Shown here piece by piece: positions 6,706-13,091 of a stretch of 20,716 bases of DNA. The DNA comes from Oceanospirillaceae bacterium. Its GTDB lineage: Bacteria; Pseudomonadota; Gammaproteobacteria; Pseudomonadales; Balneatricaceae. Position numbers and translations under genes: made by a program. The stretch spans positions 18,815-39,530 of the forward strand of contig DPHB01000001.1 of assembly GCA_003521845.1 (NCBI GenBank). The letters are read 5' to 3'. Positions within the stretch are counted from its first letter, which is position 1. Each line of letters begins with the position of its first letter. The notes under the pieces are model-generated. The model made no database searches, was not told the DNA's origin, and saw nothing but the letters and a program-made list of their open reading frames with translations.

Positions 6706-8019
6706 ATGGCAACAGATATAAACTTGACAGACTATGCTGCAGAGCACGGCATTAAATACTTTCTGTTTAATTTCACCGACCTATTTGGTATTCAACGTGC
6801 CAAGTTGGTGCCTGCCGCTGCGGCTGCTGGCATGCAAAAAAGTGGTGCTGGCTTCGCTGGCTTTGCCGCATGGCTAGACCTGACACCCGCCCACCCTGAC
6901 ATGATAGTCATGCCAGACACCTCGTCATTGATTCAATTGCCCTGGAAACCAGAGGTAGCTTGGGTAGCTGGTGATCCTTGGATGGATGGTAAACCCGTTG
7001 ATCAAGGACCGCGTAACGTACTAAAAAAGTTAATGGCGGAAACCGCAGACATGGGTATGATCATGAAGTCTGGGGTTGAACCGGAGTTCCATTTGATCTC
7101 TGCTGATGGTACCGAGATTTCTGACGAACGCGACATTCAAGAAAAACCTTGCTATGACCAGTCGGCCGTTATGCGCCGTTATGATGTCATCGCTGAAATT
7201 TGCGATTACATGGCTGAATTGGGTTGGGGTCCCTATCAAAATGACCATGAAGACGCCAATGGTCAGTTTGAAATGAATTGGGACTTCACTGATGCGCTCA
7301 CTATGGCGGACCAGATGGCCTTCTTTAAGTTTATGGTGAAAGAAGTGGCCGAGCTACATGGCTTACGCGCTACTTTTATGCCCAAGCCGTTCACAGAATT
7401 GACCGGTAACGGCTGTCACGTGCATATCTCTATGTGGGATAAGTCCGGCACCAACAACTTATTCCAAGACCCAGAAGGCGAACTTGGCTTATCTAAGTTG
7501 GCCTATAACTTTATTGGCGGTCTACTGGAGCACGGTGAAGCACTGGCTGCTATCACTAACCCGACGGTTAACTCCTATAAACGCATCAATGCGGCACCGA
7601 CCTTATCGGGTGCTACCTGGGCGCCGAATTCGATTACCTATGGCGGTAACAATCGTACGCACATGATCCGTATTCCCGATGACAATCGCTTTGAGTTCCG
7701 CCTAGCCGACAACTCCGCTAACCCGTATTTGCTCATGGCTGTTGCCTTGGCTTCCGGCTTGCACGGCATGAAGGGAAAGATTGATCCAGGTAAGCGGTTG
7801 GATATTGATATGTATGCTACGCCAGAATTGGCCGGTGAAACCAAAAAGTTACCGCTAAACCTGCTTGATGCTATACGCAATTTTGATGCCGATGAATCCC
7901 TAAAGTCCGCCCTAGGTGACGAATTTAGTGCTGCATACACCAAGTTAAAGCTGCAAGATTGGAACAGCTACTCGCGTCATCTTACCCAGTGGGAACGCGA
8001 CAATACTTTAGACTGTTAA
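6706..8019 (+). CDS. gmaS: Gamma-glutamylmethylamide synthetase (glutamine synthetase type III/GlnT family)
   Basis: A 437-residue cytoplasmic ATP-dependent ligase that would join methylamine to glutamate. Glutamine-synthetase catalytic motifs are present in order: VEPEFH (124-129, metal-ligand Glu), NGQFEMNW (185-192), GNGCHVHIS (234-242), NRTHMIRIP (316-324) and RFEFRLADNSANPYL (328-342). GGAGG lies 13 bases before the ATG, with a second GAGG immediately before it. It follows the mgs genes by 93 bp with an intervening hairpin and precedes the GcvT-like gene. GmaS and GlnT are close relatives and cannot be told apart by eye; neighbouring mgsABC and dmmABC make GmaS the better call. A simple housekeeping GlnA is unlikely because the GSI adenylylation-site region is not recognisable and the length is shorter than GlnA. 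Confidence 0.85.
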   Translation: MATDINLTDYAAEHGIKYFLFNFTDLFGIQRAKLVPAAAAAGMQKSGAGFAGFAAWLDLTPAHPDMIVMPDTSSLIQLPWKPEVAWVAGDPWMDGKPVDQGPRNVLKKLMAETADMGMIMKSGVEPEFHLISADGTEISDERDIQEKPCYDQSAVMRRYDVIAEICDYMAELGWGPYQNDHEDANGQFEMNWDFTDALTMADQMAFFKFMVKEVAELHGLRATFMPKPFTELTGNGCHVHISMWDKSGTNNLFQDPEGELGLSKLAYNFIGGLLEHGEALAAITNPTVNSYKRINAAPTLSGATWAPNSITYGGNNRTHMIRIPDDNRFEFRLADNSANPYLLMAVALASGLHGMKGKIDPGKRLDIDMYATPELAGETKKLPLNLLDAIRNFDADESLKSALGDEFSAAYTKLKLQDWNSYSRHLTQWERDNTLDC

Positions 8020-8024
8020 TCGCG

Positions 8025-8042
8025 GGGGCCATAAGCGGCCCC
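8025..8042 (+). repeat. GC-rich hairpin between gmaS and the GcvT-like gene
   Basis: GGGGCC, six-base loop, GGCCCC directly after the gmaS stop. No T tract follows. It is the second of three hairpins separating units of this operon and may set mRNA segment stability. Confidence 0.45.
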
Positions 8043-8092
8043 ATTGGCGACATATCTAGTCTACAACTAAAAAAATAATAGGAGAAATAATT

Positions 8093-9226
8093 ATGACATC
8101 AAGCTGGCGTTTATCGGCCCTGGCCTCGAGACATCTTGCCTTGGGTTCAAATTTGGAAGATTGGAGTGGCATGGGTACGGCTTGGACCTATGACAAGGAC
8201 CAAGAAGAAGAGTATTTGGCGATTCGTACCAAAGCCGGTGTTATGGATGTGTCTGGCCTTAAAAAGGTGCACATTACCGGTGCTCATGCGGCGCAGGTGA
8301 TTAACCGCGCCACCACCCGTGATGCGGAAAAAATAACCCCTGGGCGTTCGTCTTACGCTTGCATGTTGAACGATGCCGGTAAATTTGTCGACGATTGCGT
8401 TATTTATCGTATGTCAGCCAATAACTATATGGTTGTACATGGTGCTGGTGCTGGTCACGAACAGCTTACGCGTGAGGCTGTGGGCCGTGATGTGTCAGTG
8501 CAATTTGATGACAACTTACACGATATCTCTTTGCAAGGTCCTGTGTCCGTAGATTTCTTGGCCAAGCATGTAGATGGTATCCGTGACCTTAATTACTTTG
8601 CCCATATGCCAGCGCGTTTGTTCGGCCACCCCGTGATGATTTCGCGTACCGGTTATACGGGTGAGCGTGGTTATGAGATATTCTGTCGGGCGCAAGATGC
8701 CGTCAGCATTTGGGACACCATTGTCGAAGAGGGTGCGGCAATGGGTATTATTCCAACGCGTTTTACTACCCTAGATTGGTTGCGTGCCGAAAGCTATCTA
8801 TTGTTCTATCCCTATGACAACTCAGACGTCTATCCATTTGACAACGATGTTACCGGTGATACCTTGTGGGAACTAGGTTTGGACTTTACCGTAAGTAAAG
8901 GTAAGGTGGGTTTCCGTGGAGCGGAAGAACATTACCGCCTAGAAGGCAAAGAGCGCTTTAAGATCTATGGCCTTATGCTAGAAGGTACAGAGCCTGCTGA
9001 AGAAGGTGCGCCGCTATTACAAGATGGTAAAAAAGTGGGTGTTGCTACTATTGGTATGTACTCCTCTTTGAACAAGCACAATGTGGCGATTGCGCGCATG
9101 CCCGTAGGCTGTGCGACCCCCGGCACCAAGTTGCAGGTACAAAACAGCACCGGTGTTATTGACTGTGTCGCTGCAGAAATGCCGTTTTACGACAAAGACA
9201 AGGCACGCCGAACCGTTAAAGGTTAA
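8093..9226 (+). CDS. GcvT-like tetrahydrofolate-dependent aminomethyltransferase/demethylase (DmmD-like)
   Basis: A 377-residue GcvT-fold protein. The GcvT catalytic-Asp region is present (KFVDDCVIYR, D100/D101), as is the folate-domain signature SRTGYTGERGYEIF (184-197) and the TLDWLRAES segment (226-234) matching the usual LDxLRLE. A C-terminal beta-barrel domain follows (about 290-365). Family members move a one-carbon unit from an N- or S-methyl compound to tetrahydrofolate. Here it stands between gmaS and dmmABC, so the likely job is to take formaldehyde or a methyl group released by dimethylamine demethylation and pass it to folate. The order GcvT-like, dmmA, dmmB, dmmC matches my recollection of the dmmDABC arrangement. 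GGAG precedes the ATG by 9 bases. Glycine-cleavage T protein itself is unlikely because gcvH and gcvP are absent. The exact substrate is inferred. Confidence 0.75.
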   Translation: MTSSWRLSALASRHLALGSNLEDWSGMGTAWTYDKDQEEEYLAIRTKAGVMDVSGLKKVHITGAHAAQVINRATTRDAEKITPGRSSYACMLNDAGKFVDDCVIYRMSANNYMVVHGAGAGHEQLTREAVGRDVSVQFDDNLHDISLQGPVSVDFLAKHVDGIRDLNYFAHMPARLFGHPVMISRTGYTGERGYEIFCRAQDAVSIWDTIVEEGAAMGIIPTRFTTLDWLRAESYLLFYPYDNSDVYPFDNDVTGDTLWELGLDFTVSKGKVGFRGAEEHYRLEGKERFKIYGLMLEGTEPAEEGAPLLQDGKKVGVATIGMYSSLNKHNVAIARMPVGCATPGTKLQVQNSTGVIDCVAAEMPFYDKDKARRTVKG

Positions 9227-9246
9227 TTAGGTCATTGCGGCATCCT

Positions 9247-9272
9247 ATAAGGCCCCGTCAACGGGGCCTTAT
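9247..9272 (+). terminator. Strong hairpin separating the GcvT-like gene from dmmA
   Basis: ATAAGGCCCCG, loop TCAA, CGGGGCCTTAT: eleven perfect pairs including six consecutive G-C pairs, 20 bases after the stop. Only a weak U-rich tail follows (TTATTGTTA), so termination is probably partial. It is the sharpest break in the plus-strand gene run, leaving about 60 bases before dmmA for a separate promoter, though none is evident. Confidence 0.65.
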
Positions 9273-9333
9273 TGTTAGCACTAAACTGGCATCGATTAGT
9301 AACTTGAGGTCACCAAAAGCGACAGGAATTTCT

Positions 9334-9939
9334 ATGAGTTCGAAGCAAATGTTGAGTCGTCCTGCGTACGGCACATTAACGCCAACCGAAGCGAATGCAC
9401 ATCTATTTGTTGTCGACGATACAGCCGGTGCTGTACTTGTTGATATGGCAAAGCAGGTTTCAAAAGAGTTCTGGTCTAAGACCGAAATACTCTATATCAA
9501 TTCAAATCCAGGTAGCAAGTCGGATTATAGTCAACAGCTGCAAGCGCTGGGTTCGCCGCGTCTTTATATTGGCCCATCAATTGATGCTGCTCAAGGGCGT
9601 TTGAAAAACTCACTGGCGAGTGCCAAAATGGGTGTGCAAATTTATATATCAGGCAGCGAACAATTGCTTAACGTGACGGAATCCACCGCTATGGCGGCAG
9701 GCTATGATCATCGCGGCATACAAACGCAACAACATGGTTCCTTGGCGCGTAGAGTGCAATGTGTACATTGTAAGGGCATCACACCCAACGTGACGACGCA
9801 ACCGGCTAACTGCTCACATTGTGGTTTATTGCTGCTGGTTCGTGATCATTATTCGCGTCGTGTTGCAGCCTTTCAGGGTGTTAATATCAATGCTGAAGAT
9901 CCAACGGATATTCCTACACAAGTGGAGACTTTCCTATGA
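9334..9939 (+). CDS. dmmA: Dimethylamine monooxygenase subunit DmmA (HODM small subunit)
   Basis: A 201-residue protein when read from the ATG at 9334, which has AGGAA 5 bases upstream. An upstream TTG (9235) in frame would start inside the preceding hairpin and is rejected. The C-terminus carries four cysteines in a zinc-ribbon-like layout, C143-x2-C146 and C160-x2-C163, followed by the RDHYSRRVAAFQGV segment (170-183) that I associate with the DmmA family. The N-terminal half shows no motif I can name. Its last codon overlaps the dmmB start (ATGA), so the subunits are translationally coupled. Together with DmmB and DmmC it forms a multi-subunit oxidative N-demethylase turning dimethylamine into methylamine and formaldehyde. 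The precise role of this subunit is unclear from sequence. Confidence 0.8.
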   Translation: MSSKQMLSRPAYGTLTPTEANAHLFVVDDTAGAVLVDMAKQVSKEFWSKTEILYINSNPGSKSDYSQQLQALGSPRLYIGPSIDAAQGRLKNSLASAKMGVQIYISGSEQLLNVTESTAMAAGYDHRGIQTQQHGSLARRVQCVHCKGITPNVTTQPANCSHCGLLLLVRDHYSRRVAAFQGVNINAEDPTDIPTQVETFL

Positions 9940-10898
9940 GTGTAAGCCATATGATAGATGTGCAAGTCACCCAGGTAGTGGAAATTAACTCACTGGTAAA
10001 ACGGTTTCATTTTGCCCGCCTTGATGGCGCCAAATTGCCGGCATTTTCCGGTGGCGCCCACGTCGTTATTGAAATGCAAGATGGCGACACCGTGCGGCGT
10101 AATCCCTATTCATTGATGAGTTCGCCATTTGCTACGGCTGACTATCAAATTAGTATTCGCCGCGATGACGAGGGACGTGGTGGTTCCTTATTTATGCATA
10201 ACCAAGTGACCCCAGGCATGCATATGCGCCTGAGTCTACCCTCCAACTTGTTTGCTTTGGACAAACGCGCGCCCAAGCAATTATTTATTGCTGGTGGTAT
10301 TGGCATCACGCCGTTTATTTCTCAGGCGGCACAGTTAACTGTCACCGGTGGCGAGTTTGAACTGCATTACGGCGTAAGATCTCGTGAACTGGGGTCCTAT
10401 GTTGATCAGTTAAATGAACTCTACGGCCACCGGGTGCATGCCTATATTGCTGAACAAGGCGATGAGCTGGATTTTGACAAAATACTAACCAGCCAGCCAG
10501 CGGGCACCCATCTGTATGTATGTGGTCCAACGCCTATGATTGAACATGTGGTGGCACGAGCCAAGGCTCATAGTTGGCCCGACTACCACGTGCATTTTGA
10601 ACATTTTGCTAAGGCACCCCCAGGTAAGCCGTTTACTGTGCACCTGCAAACCAGTGGCATTAGTGTAGACGTTGGTAAAGATCAATCTTTATTGGAAGCC
10701 ATGGAAGCCGCCGGTGTTGATGCGCCCTACCTTTGCCGAGGTGGCGCTTGTGGCCATTGTGAAACCAACGTGGTCGAATACGATGGCGAAATACAGCACG
10801 AAGACTATTGGTTAGAAGACGATGAAAAAGCTAGCGGCACAAAAATCATGCCCTGCGTATCTCGCTTTTGTGGCAATAACCTAGTCATTGAACGCTAG
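9936..10898 (+). CDS. dmmB: Dimethylamine monooxygenase reductase subunit DmmB (FMN/2Fe-2S, PDR/VanB type)
   Basis: A 320-residue phthalate-dioxygenase-reductase-type protein. The flavin domain has RNPYSL (55-60), the nucleotide-binding domain has AGGIGITPF (119-127) and VCGPTPM (195-201), and the C-terminal plant-type ferredoxin domain has C267-x4-C272-x2-C275 and C307 as 2Fe-2S ligands. It should pass electrons from NAD(P)H through FMN and the Fe-S cluster to the haem subunit DmmC. The start ATG overlaps the dmmA stop, and dmmC starts 31 bases after its stop. All ligand positions are intact. By sequence alone it could serve a Rieske oxygenase, but none is present and the neighbours are DmmA and DmmC. 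Confidence 0.9.
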   Translation: MSVSHMIDVQVTQVVEINSLVKRFHFARLDGAKLPAFSGGAHVVIEMQDGDTVRRNPYSLMSSPFATADYQISIRRDDEGRGGSLFMHNQVTPGMHMRLSLPSNLFALDKRAPKQLFIAGGIGITPFISQAAQLTVTGGEFELHYGVRSRELGSYVDQLNELYGHRVHAYIAEQGDELDFDKILTSQPAGTHLYVCGPTPMIEHVVARAKAHSWPDYHVHFEHFAKAPPGKPFTVHLQTSGISVDVGKDQSLLEAMEAAGVDAPYLCRGGACGHCETNVVEYDGEIQHEDYWLEDDEKASGTKIMPCVSRFCGNNLVIER

Positions 10899-10929
10899 CC
10901 CGGATAGGACCAAGATAGAGGAATACAGT

Positions 10930-11985
10930 ATGAGTAATGCCAACAGTAGCATGCAATTCCGTGATGAGACATTTCGCGACGATTTCACCTTTAAAAATTC
11001 ACCTGCCACCGTATTACGTGCGCCTTTTCCGTTTGATAAAGACGATTATATGTATGCCGTGAATATGGAACTGCATAAAGACGGCAAGCAGGGCACGGCA
11101 TTTGAAGAACCGATTGATATCGATGAACATTATGTATCTGAAATGCGTGACCGCGCCCTAGTACTTGACGAGGATCCGTTACGTTGCCAGAGCCTACCGC
11201 ACATGACCCTAGCCGGTTGGGATACCTTGGAATTGCTCATGACCAGCATGTCCAACAGCTATCCAGATTTGTTCACTTTAACCTGCGATGGTGATAAGTG
11301 GCACTGGGTAAACCGACCTCTTGAAATTGATCAACATTTTGTATTTGGTGATGAAACTAGCTTACCTTATGGGCCTTTGGAGTATATTACTCGGCAAGCC
11401 CAGGGTGACTTTGCCGTACTTGATGAACGGGAAGGTAATTTGTGGATGGACGCCGGTATGGTGACCACGCAAGCCGATTGGTCCCTTGACTTTGATATCG
11501 GCATGAACTTCTTTGAATGGCATGCACCGGTGCCTTTAGCGCACGAAAAAGGTATCTTTAAGCGGGCCTTGAAGTACTTGTTGGCGATTCAGCAAGCCAA
11601 CCCAGCGCGGCGTTTAAATTGGACCATGACCGTGAATCCGCGGCTTGATACCAGCCCAGAGCATTATCATCGTTGGGGCCCAGAAAATACGCATATTACG
11701 GCGGACAACGTGGCGGATAAACTGTTCCTACGTATCGAACTACAAAGCTTTTTCCGTTTACCACGTTCTAACGGCTTGTTGTTTCCTATCCGTTGCTACA
11801 TGTTGAGTATGCGCGACCTAAGCACAGTTCCTAAATGGGCGACCCGTTTCCACCGTGTACTAAAGACACTGCCTGCCGAATTGTCTGAATATAAAGGTTT
11901 GGATAATTTTCGCCAGACGGCGATTGATTATCTAGCGCAATTTGATGATGGCAAAGAAACTTCCGAGGGTACGTTTCCAGACTGA
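10930..11985 (+). CDS. dmmC: Dimethylamine monooxygenase haem subunit DmmC (HODM alpha-like, formerly DUF3445)
   Basis: A 351-residue protein from the ATG at 10930, chosen because AGAGGA lies 7 bases upstream; the longer frame from 10888 lacks such a site. It resembles haem-dependent oxidative N-demethylase alpha-subunit-like proteins (PF11927). Recognisable stretches are RLNWTMTVNPRLD (228-240), the EHYHRWGPEN segment (244-253), LRIELQSFFRLP (267-278) and FPIRCYMLSM (285-294). The family binds a b-type haem that activates oxygen for demethylation of secondary amines. I cannot assign the axial ligand with certainty. It is the last gene of the dmmABC run and is followed by a regulator with its own promoter. 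Confidence 0.85.
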   Translation: MSNANSSMQFRDETFRDDFTFKNSPATVLRAPFPFDKDDYMYAVNMELHKDGKQGTAFEEPIDIDEHYVSEMRDRALVLDEDPLRCQSLPHMTLAGWDTLELLMTSMSNSYPDLFTLTCDGDKWHWVNRPLEIDQHFVFGDETSLPYGPLEYITRQAQGDFAVLDEREGNLWMDAGMVTTQADWSLDFDIGMNFFEWHAPVPLAHEKGIFKRALKYLLAIQQANPARRLNWTMTVNPRLDTSPEHYHRWGPENTHITADNVADKLFLRIELQSFFRLPRSNGLLFPIRCYMLSMRDLSTVPKWATRFHRVLKTLPAELSEYKGLDNFRQTAIDYLAQFDDGKETSEGTFPD

Positions 11986-12010
11986 ATTATGGCCAGTGAG
12001 GCGCTTTCTT

Positions 12011-12055
12011 TGGTATAATAGAGAATGCTAATATTCGTGGTAGCGAGTATTAGCA
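12011..12055 (+). promoter_or_regulatory. Extended -10 promoter overlapped by an operator-like inverted repeat
   Basis: TG-G-TATAAT at 12011-12019 is a perfect extended -10 element; no good -35 is seen. Immediately downstream, where transcription should begin, is an inverted repeat with 12-base arms, TGCTAATATTCG (12026-12037) and CGAGTATTAGCA (12044-12055), separated by six bases with one mismatched/wobble position. The layout suits autorepression of the XRE-cupin gene. The repeat could alternatively serve as a weak stem after dmmC, but it has no T tract. Confidence 0.6.
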
Positions 12056-12108
12056 ATTTCAGCCCTTATTAACCTCTCTTGTGTTACTGAACTAGGTAAA
12101 TTGGCACC

Positions 12109-12762
12109 ATGAATGATGTAGTAAAGCCTTCTTTGAAACAAAACCCTCACGCCATACGCGGTGAAAAAGAACGCAAACTGGAAGTGGCCATAGGACGTGA
12201 AGTGCGTTCATTGCGCAAGGCCATTGGTATTACCGGAGCCGATCTCGCGACCAGCTGTGGTGTTTCAGTCGGCATGCTTTCCAAAATTGAAAACGGCTTG
12301 ATTTCGCCGTCATTAACCACGCTGCAAGCCTTAGCACACGCCCTGGGCGTACCCTTAACGTATTTGATGCGTAAGTTTGAAGAGCAACGTACCGCTGTGC
12401 AAGTAAAAAGCGGCGAGGGCGTGGAAATGGAACGCCGTGGCACTCGCTCAGGCCACCAATATAACCTGCTAGGCTACTTGGCGGATAATGATAGCGGTGT
12501 CATGGTCGAACCCTACATGATTACGCTCACGGATGTGACCGATGAATTTCCTGCTTTTCAACATGAGGGAGTTGAGTATTTGTATTTTTTGGAGGGCCGT
12601 GCCGAGTATCGTCACGGTGACCGGACTTATTTGATGGAACCGGGCGACTCCTTGTTTTTTGATGCCGATGCGCCACACGGGCCGGAAAAATTGTTAGATT
12701 TTCCAGTCAGGTACCTGTCGGTTATCTCTTACCCAAAAACGAGCTCTAAAAGCTCATTTTGA
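12109..12762 (+). CDS. XRE-cupin transcriptional regulator (HTH_3 plus Cupin_2)
   Basis: A 217-residue DNA-binding protein. Residues about 28-82 form a Cro/C1-type helix-turn-helix (GADLATSCGVSVGMLSKIEN, then PSLTTLQALAHALGVPLTYL). Residues about 140-210 form a cupin barrel with FQHEGVEYLYFLEGRAEYRH and the second motif PGDSLFFDADAPHGPEKL, whose histidines and glutamate could bind metal or ligand. Related regulators (PuuR-like, and others beside amine and betaine genes) sense small metabolites. Its place directly after dmmABC makes it the prime candidate for controlling the methylated-amine operon and itself. The ribosome site is weak. The inverted repeat at 12026-12055 is its likely own operator. 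Confidence 0.85.
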   Translation: MNDVVKPSLKQNPHAIRGEKERKLEVAIGREVRSLRKAIGITGADLATSCGVSVGMLSKIENGLISPSLTTLQALAHALGVPLTYLMRKFEEQRTAVQVKSGEGVEMERRGTRSGHQYNLLGYLADNDSGVMVEPYMITLTDVTDEFPAFQHEGVEYLYFLEGRAEYRHGDRTYLMEPGDSLFFDADAPHGPEKLLDFPVRYLSVISYPKTSSKSSF

Positions 12763-12840
12763 AACACCGCTACATGGCGTGTCATGTAGTTGCTAGATAC
12801 CTTATTTACTCTGTCAAGTGTGCCACCCTGTCACACTCTT

Positions 12841-12867
12841 AACCAGCTTTTTAAGCTGGTTTTTTTT
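12841..12867 (+). terminator. Rho-independent terminator after the XRE-cupin gene
   Basis: AACCAGCTT, loop TTT, AAGCTGGTT, then a run of T residues to 12867. It is a textbook intrinsic terminator for plus-strand transcription. The stem arms are identical base for base to the terminator after the amt operon (1575-1596); only the loop differs. Confidence 0.9.
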
Positions 12868-13060
12868 ATGTACAAGGATGTACTGAATGTCGCGATGACA
12901 GGACGTCAAGGAGCGACGATGTACAAGGATGTACTGAAGACCCAAAACATTCACTGCGTTCATGGGGCCGGCCCTGTCGCGATGACAGGGCCATTGTTTG
13001 CTCCTGCAAAACTGGCATTTCCTACATCCCTGTAGGTCACGTCAAGGAGCGACGATGTAG
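12868..13060. repeat. Dispersed intergenic repeat block with nested palindromes
   Basis: Three sequence units each occur twice. ATGTACAAGGATGTACTGAA is at 12868-12887 and 12919-12938. GTCGCGATGACAGG is at 12889-12902 and 12976-12989. A 21-base unit containing GTCAAGGAGCGACGATG is at 12903-12923 and 13039-13059. The second GTCGCGATGACAGG is embedded in a perfect 9-bp stem, GGCCCTGTC-N5-GACAGGGCC (12970-12992), and TACATC at 13023-13028 pairs with GATGTA at 13054-13059. Similar gtacaaggatgtac-type units are scattered between genes in various marine gammaproteobacteria, so this is probably a genome-wide REP-like element, not a CRISPR (spacing and unit order are irregular). Confidence 0.75.
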
Positions 13061-13091
13061 AAGGGGCATGCTTAGTGTTTTTTCGGTACTT

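Larger units (their letters stand above)
12763..13091. other. Gene-free hairpin-rich interval between convergent genes
   Basis: This 329-bp stretch separates the XRE-cupin gene from the convergent sulfatase gene. It begins with small stems (CTACATG-N6-CATGTAG at 12770-12789; AGTGTG-N9-CACACT at 12817-12837), continues with a rho-independent terminator at 12841-12867 and then a repeat block at 12868-13060. An 81-codon open frame crosses the terminator and repeats and has no coding character. No promoter was recognised. Confidence 0.7.

Noticed and set aside
6706..8019. Housekeeping glutamine synthetase GlnA
   Set aside because: The type III-like sequence, its length and the mgs/dmm neighbours fit GmaS better, although GlnT cannot be fully excluded.
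9235..9333. TTG-initiated N-terminal extension of DmmA
   Set aside because: It would begin before and translate through the strong hairpin and lacks a ribosome site, while the ATG at 9334 has a good one.
10888..10929. Longer DmmC start overlapping dmmB
   Set aside because: No Shine-Dalgarno; AGAGGA correctly spaced before 10930 supports the shorter form.
12790..13035. 81-codon open frame in the interval after the XRE-cupin gene
   Set aside because: It runs straight through an intrinsic terminator and the repeat units, with no ribosome site or recognisable protein content.
12868..13060. Possible CRISPR array
   Set aside because: Repeat units differ in type, spacing is irregular and only two copies of each exist; nested palindromes fit a REP-like element.
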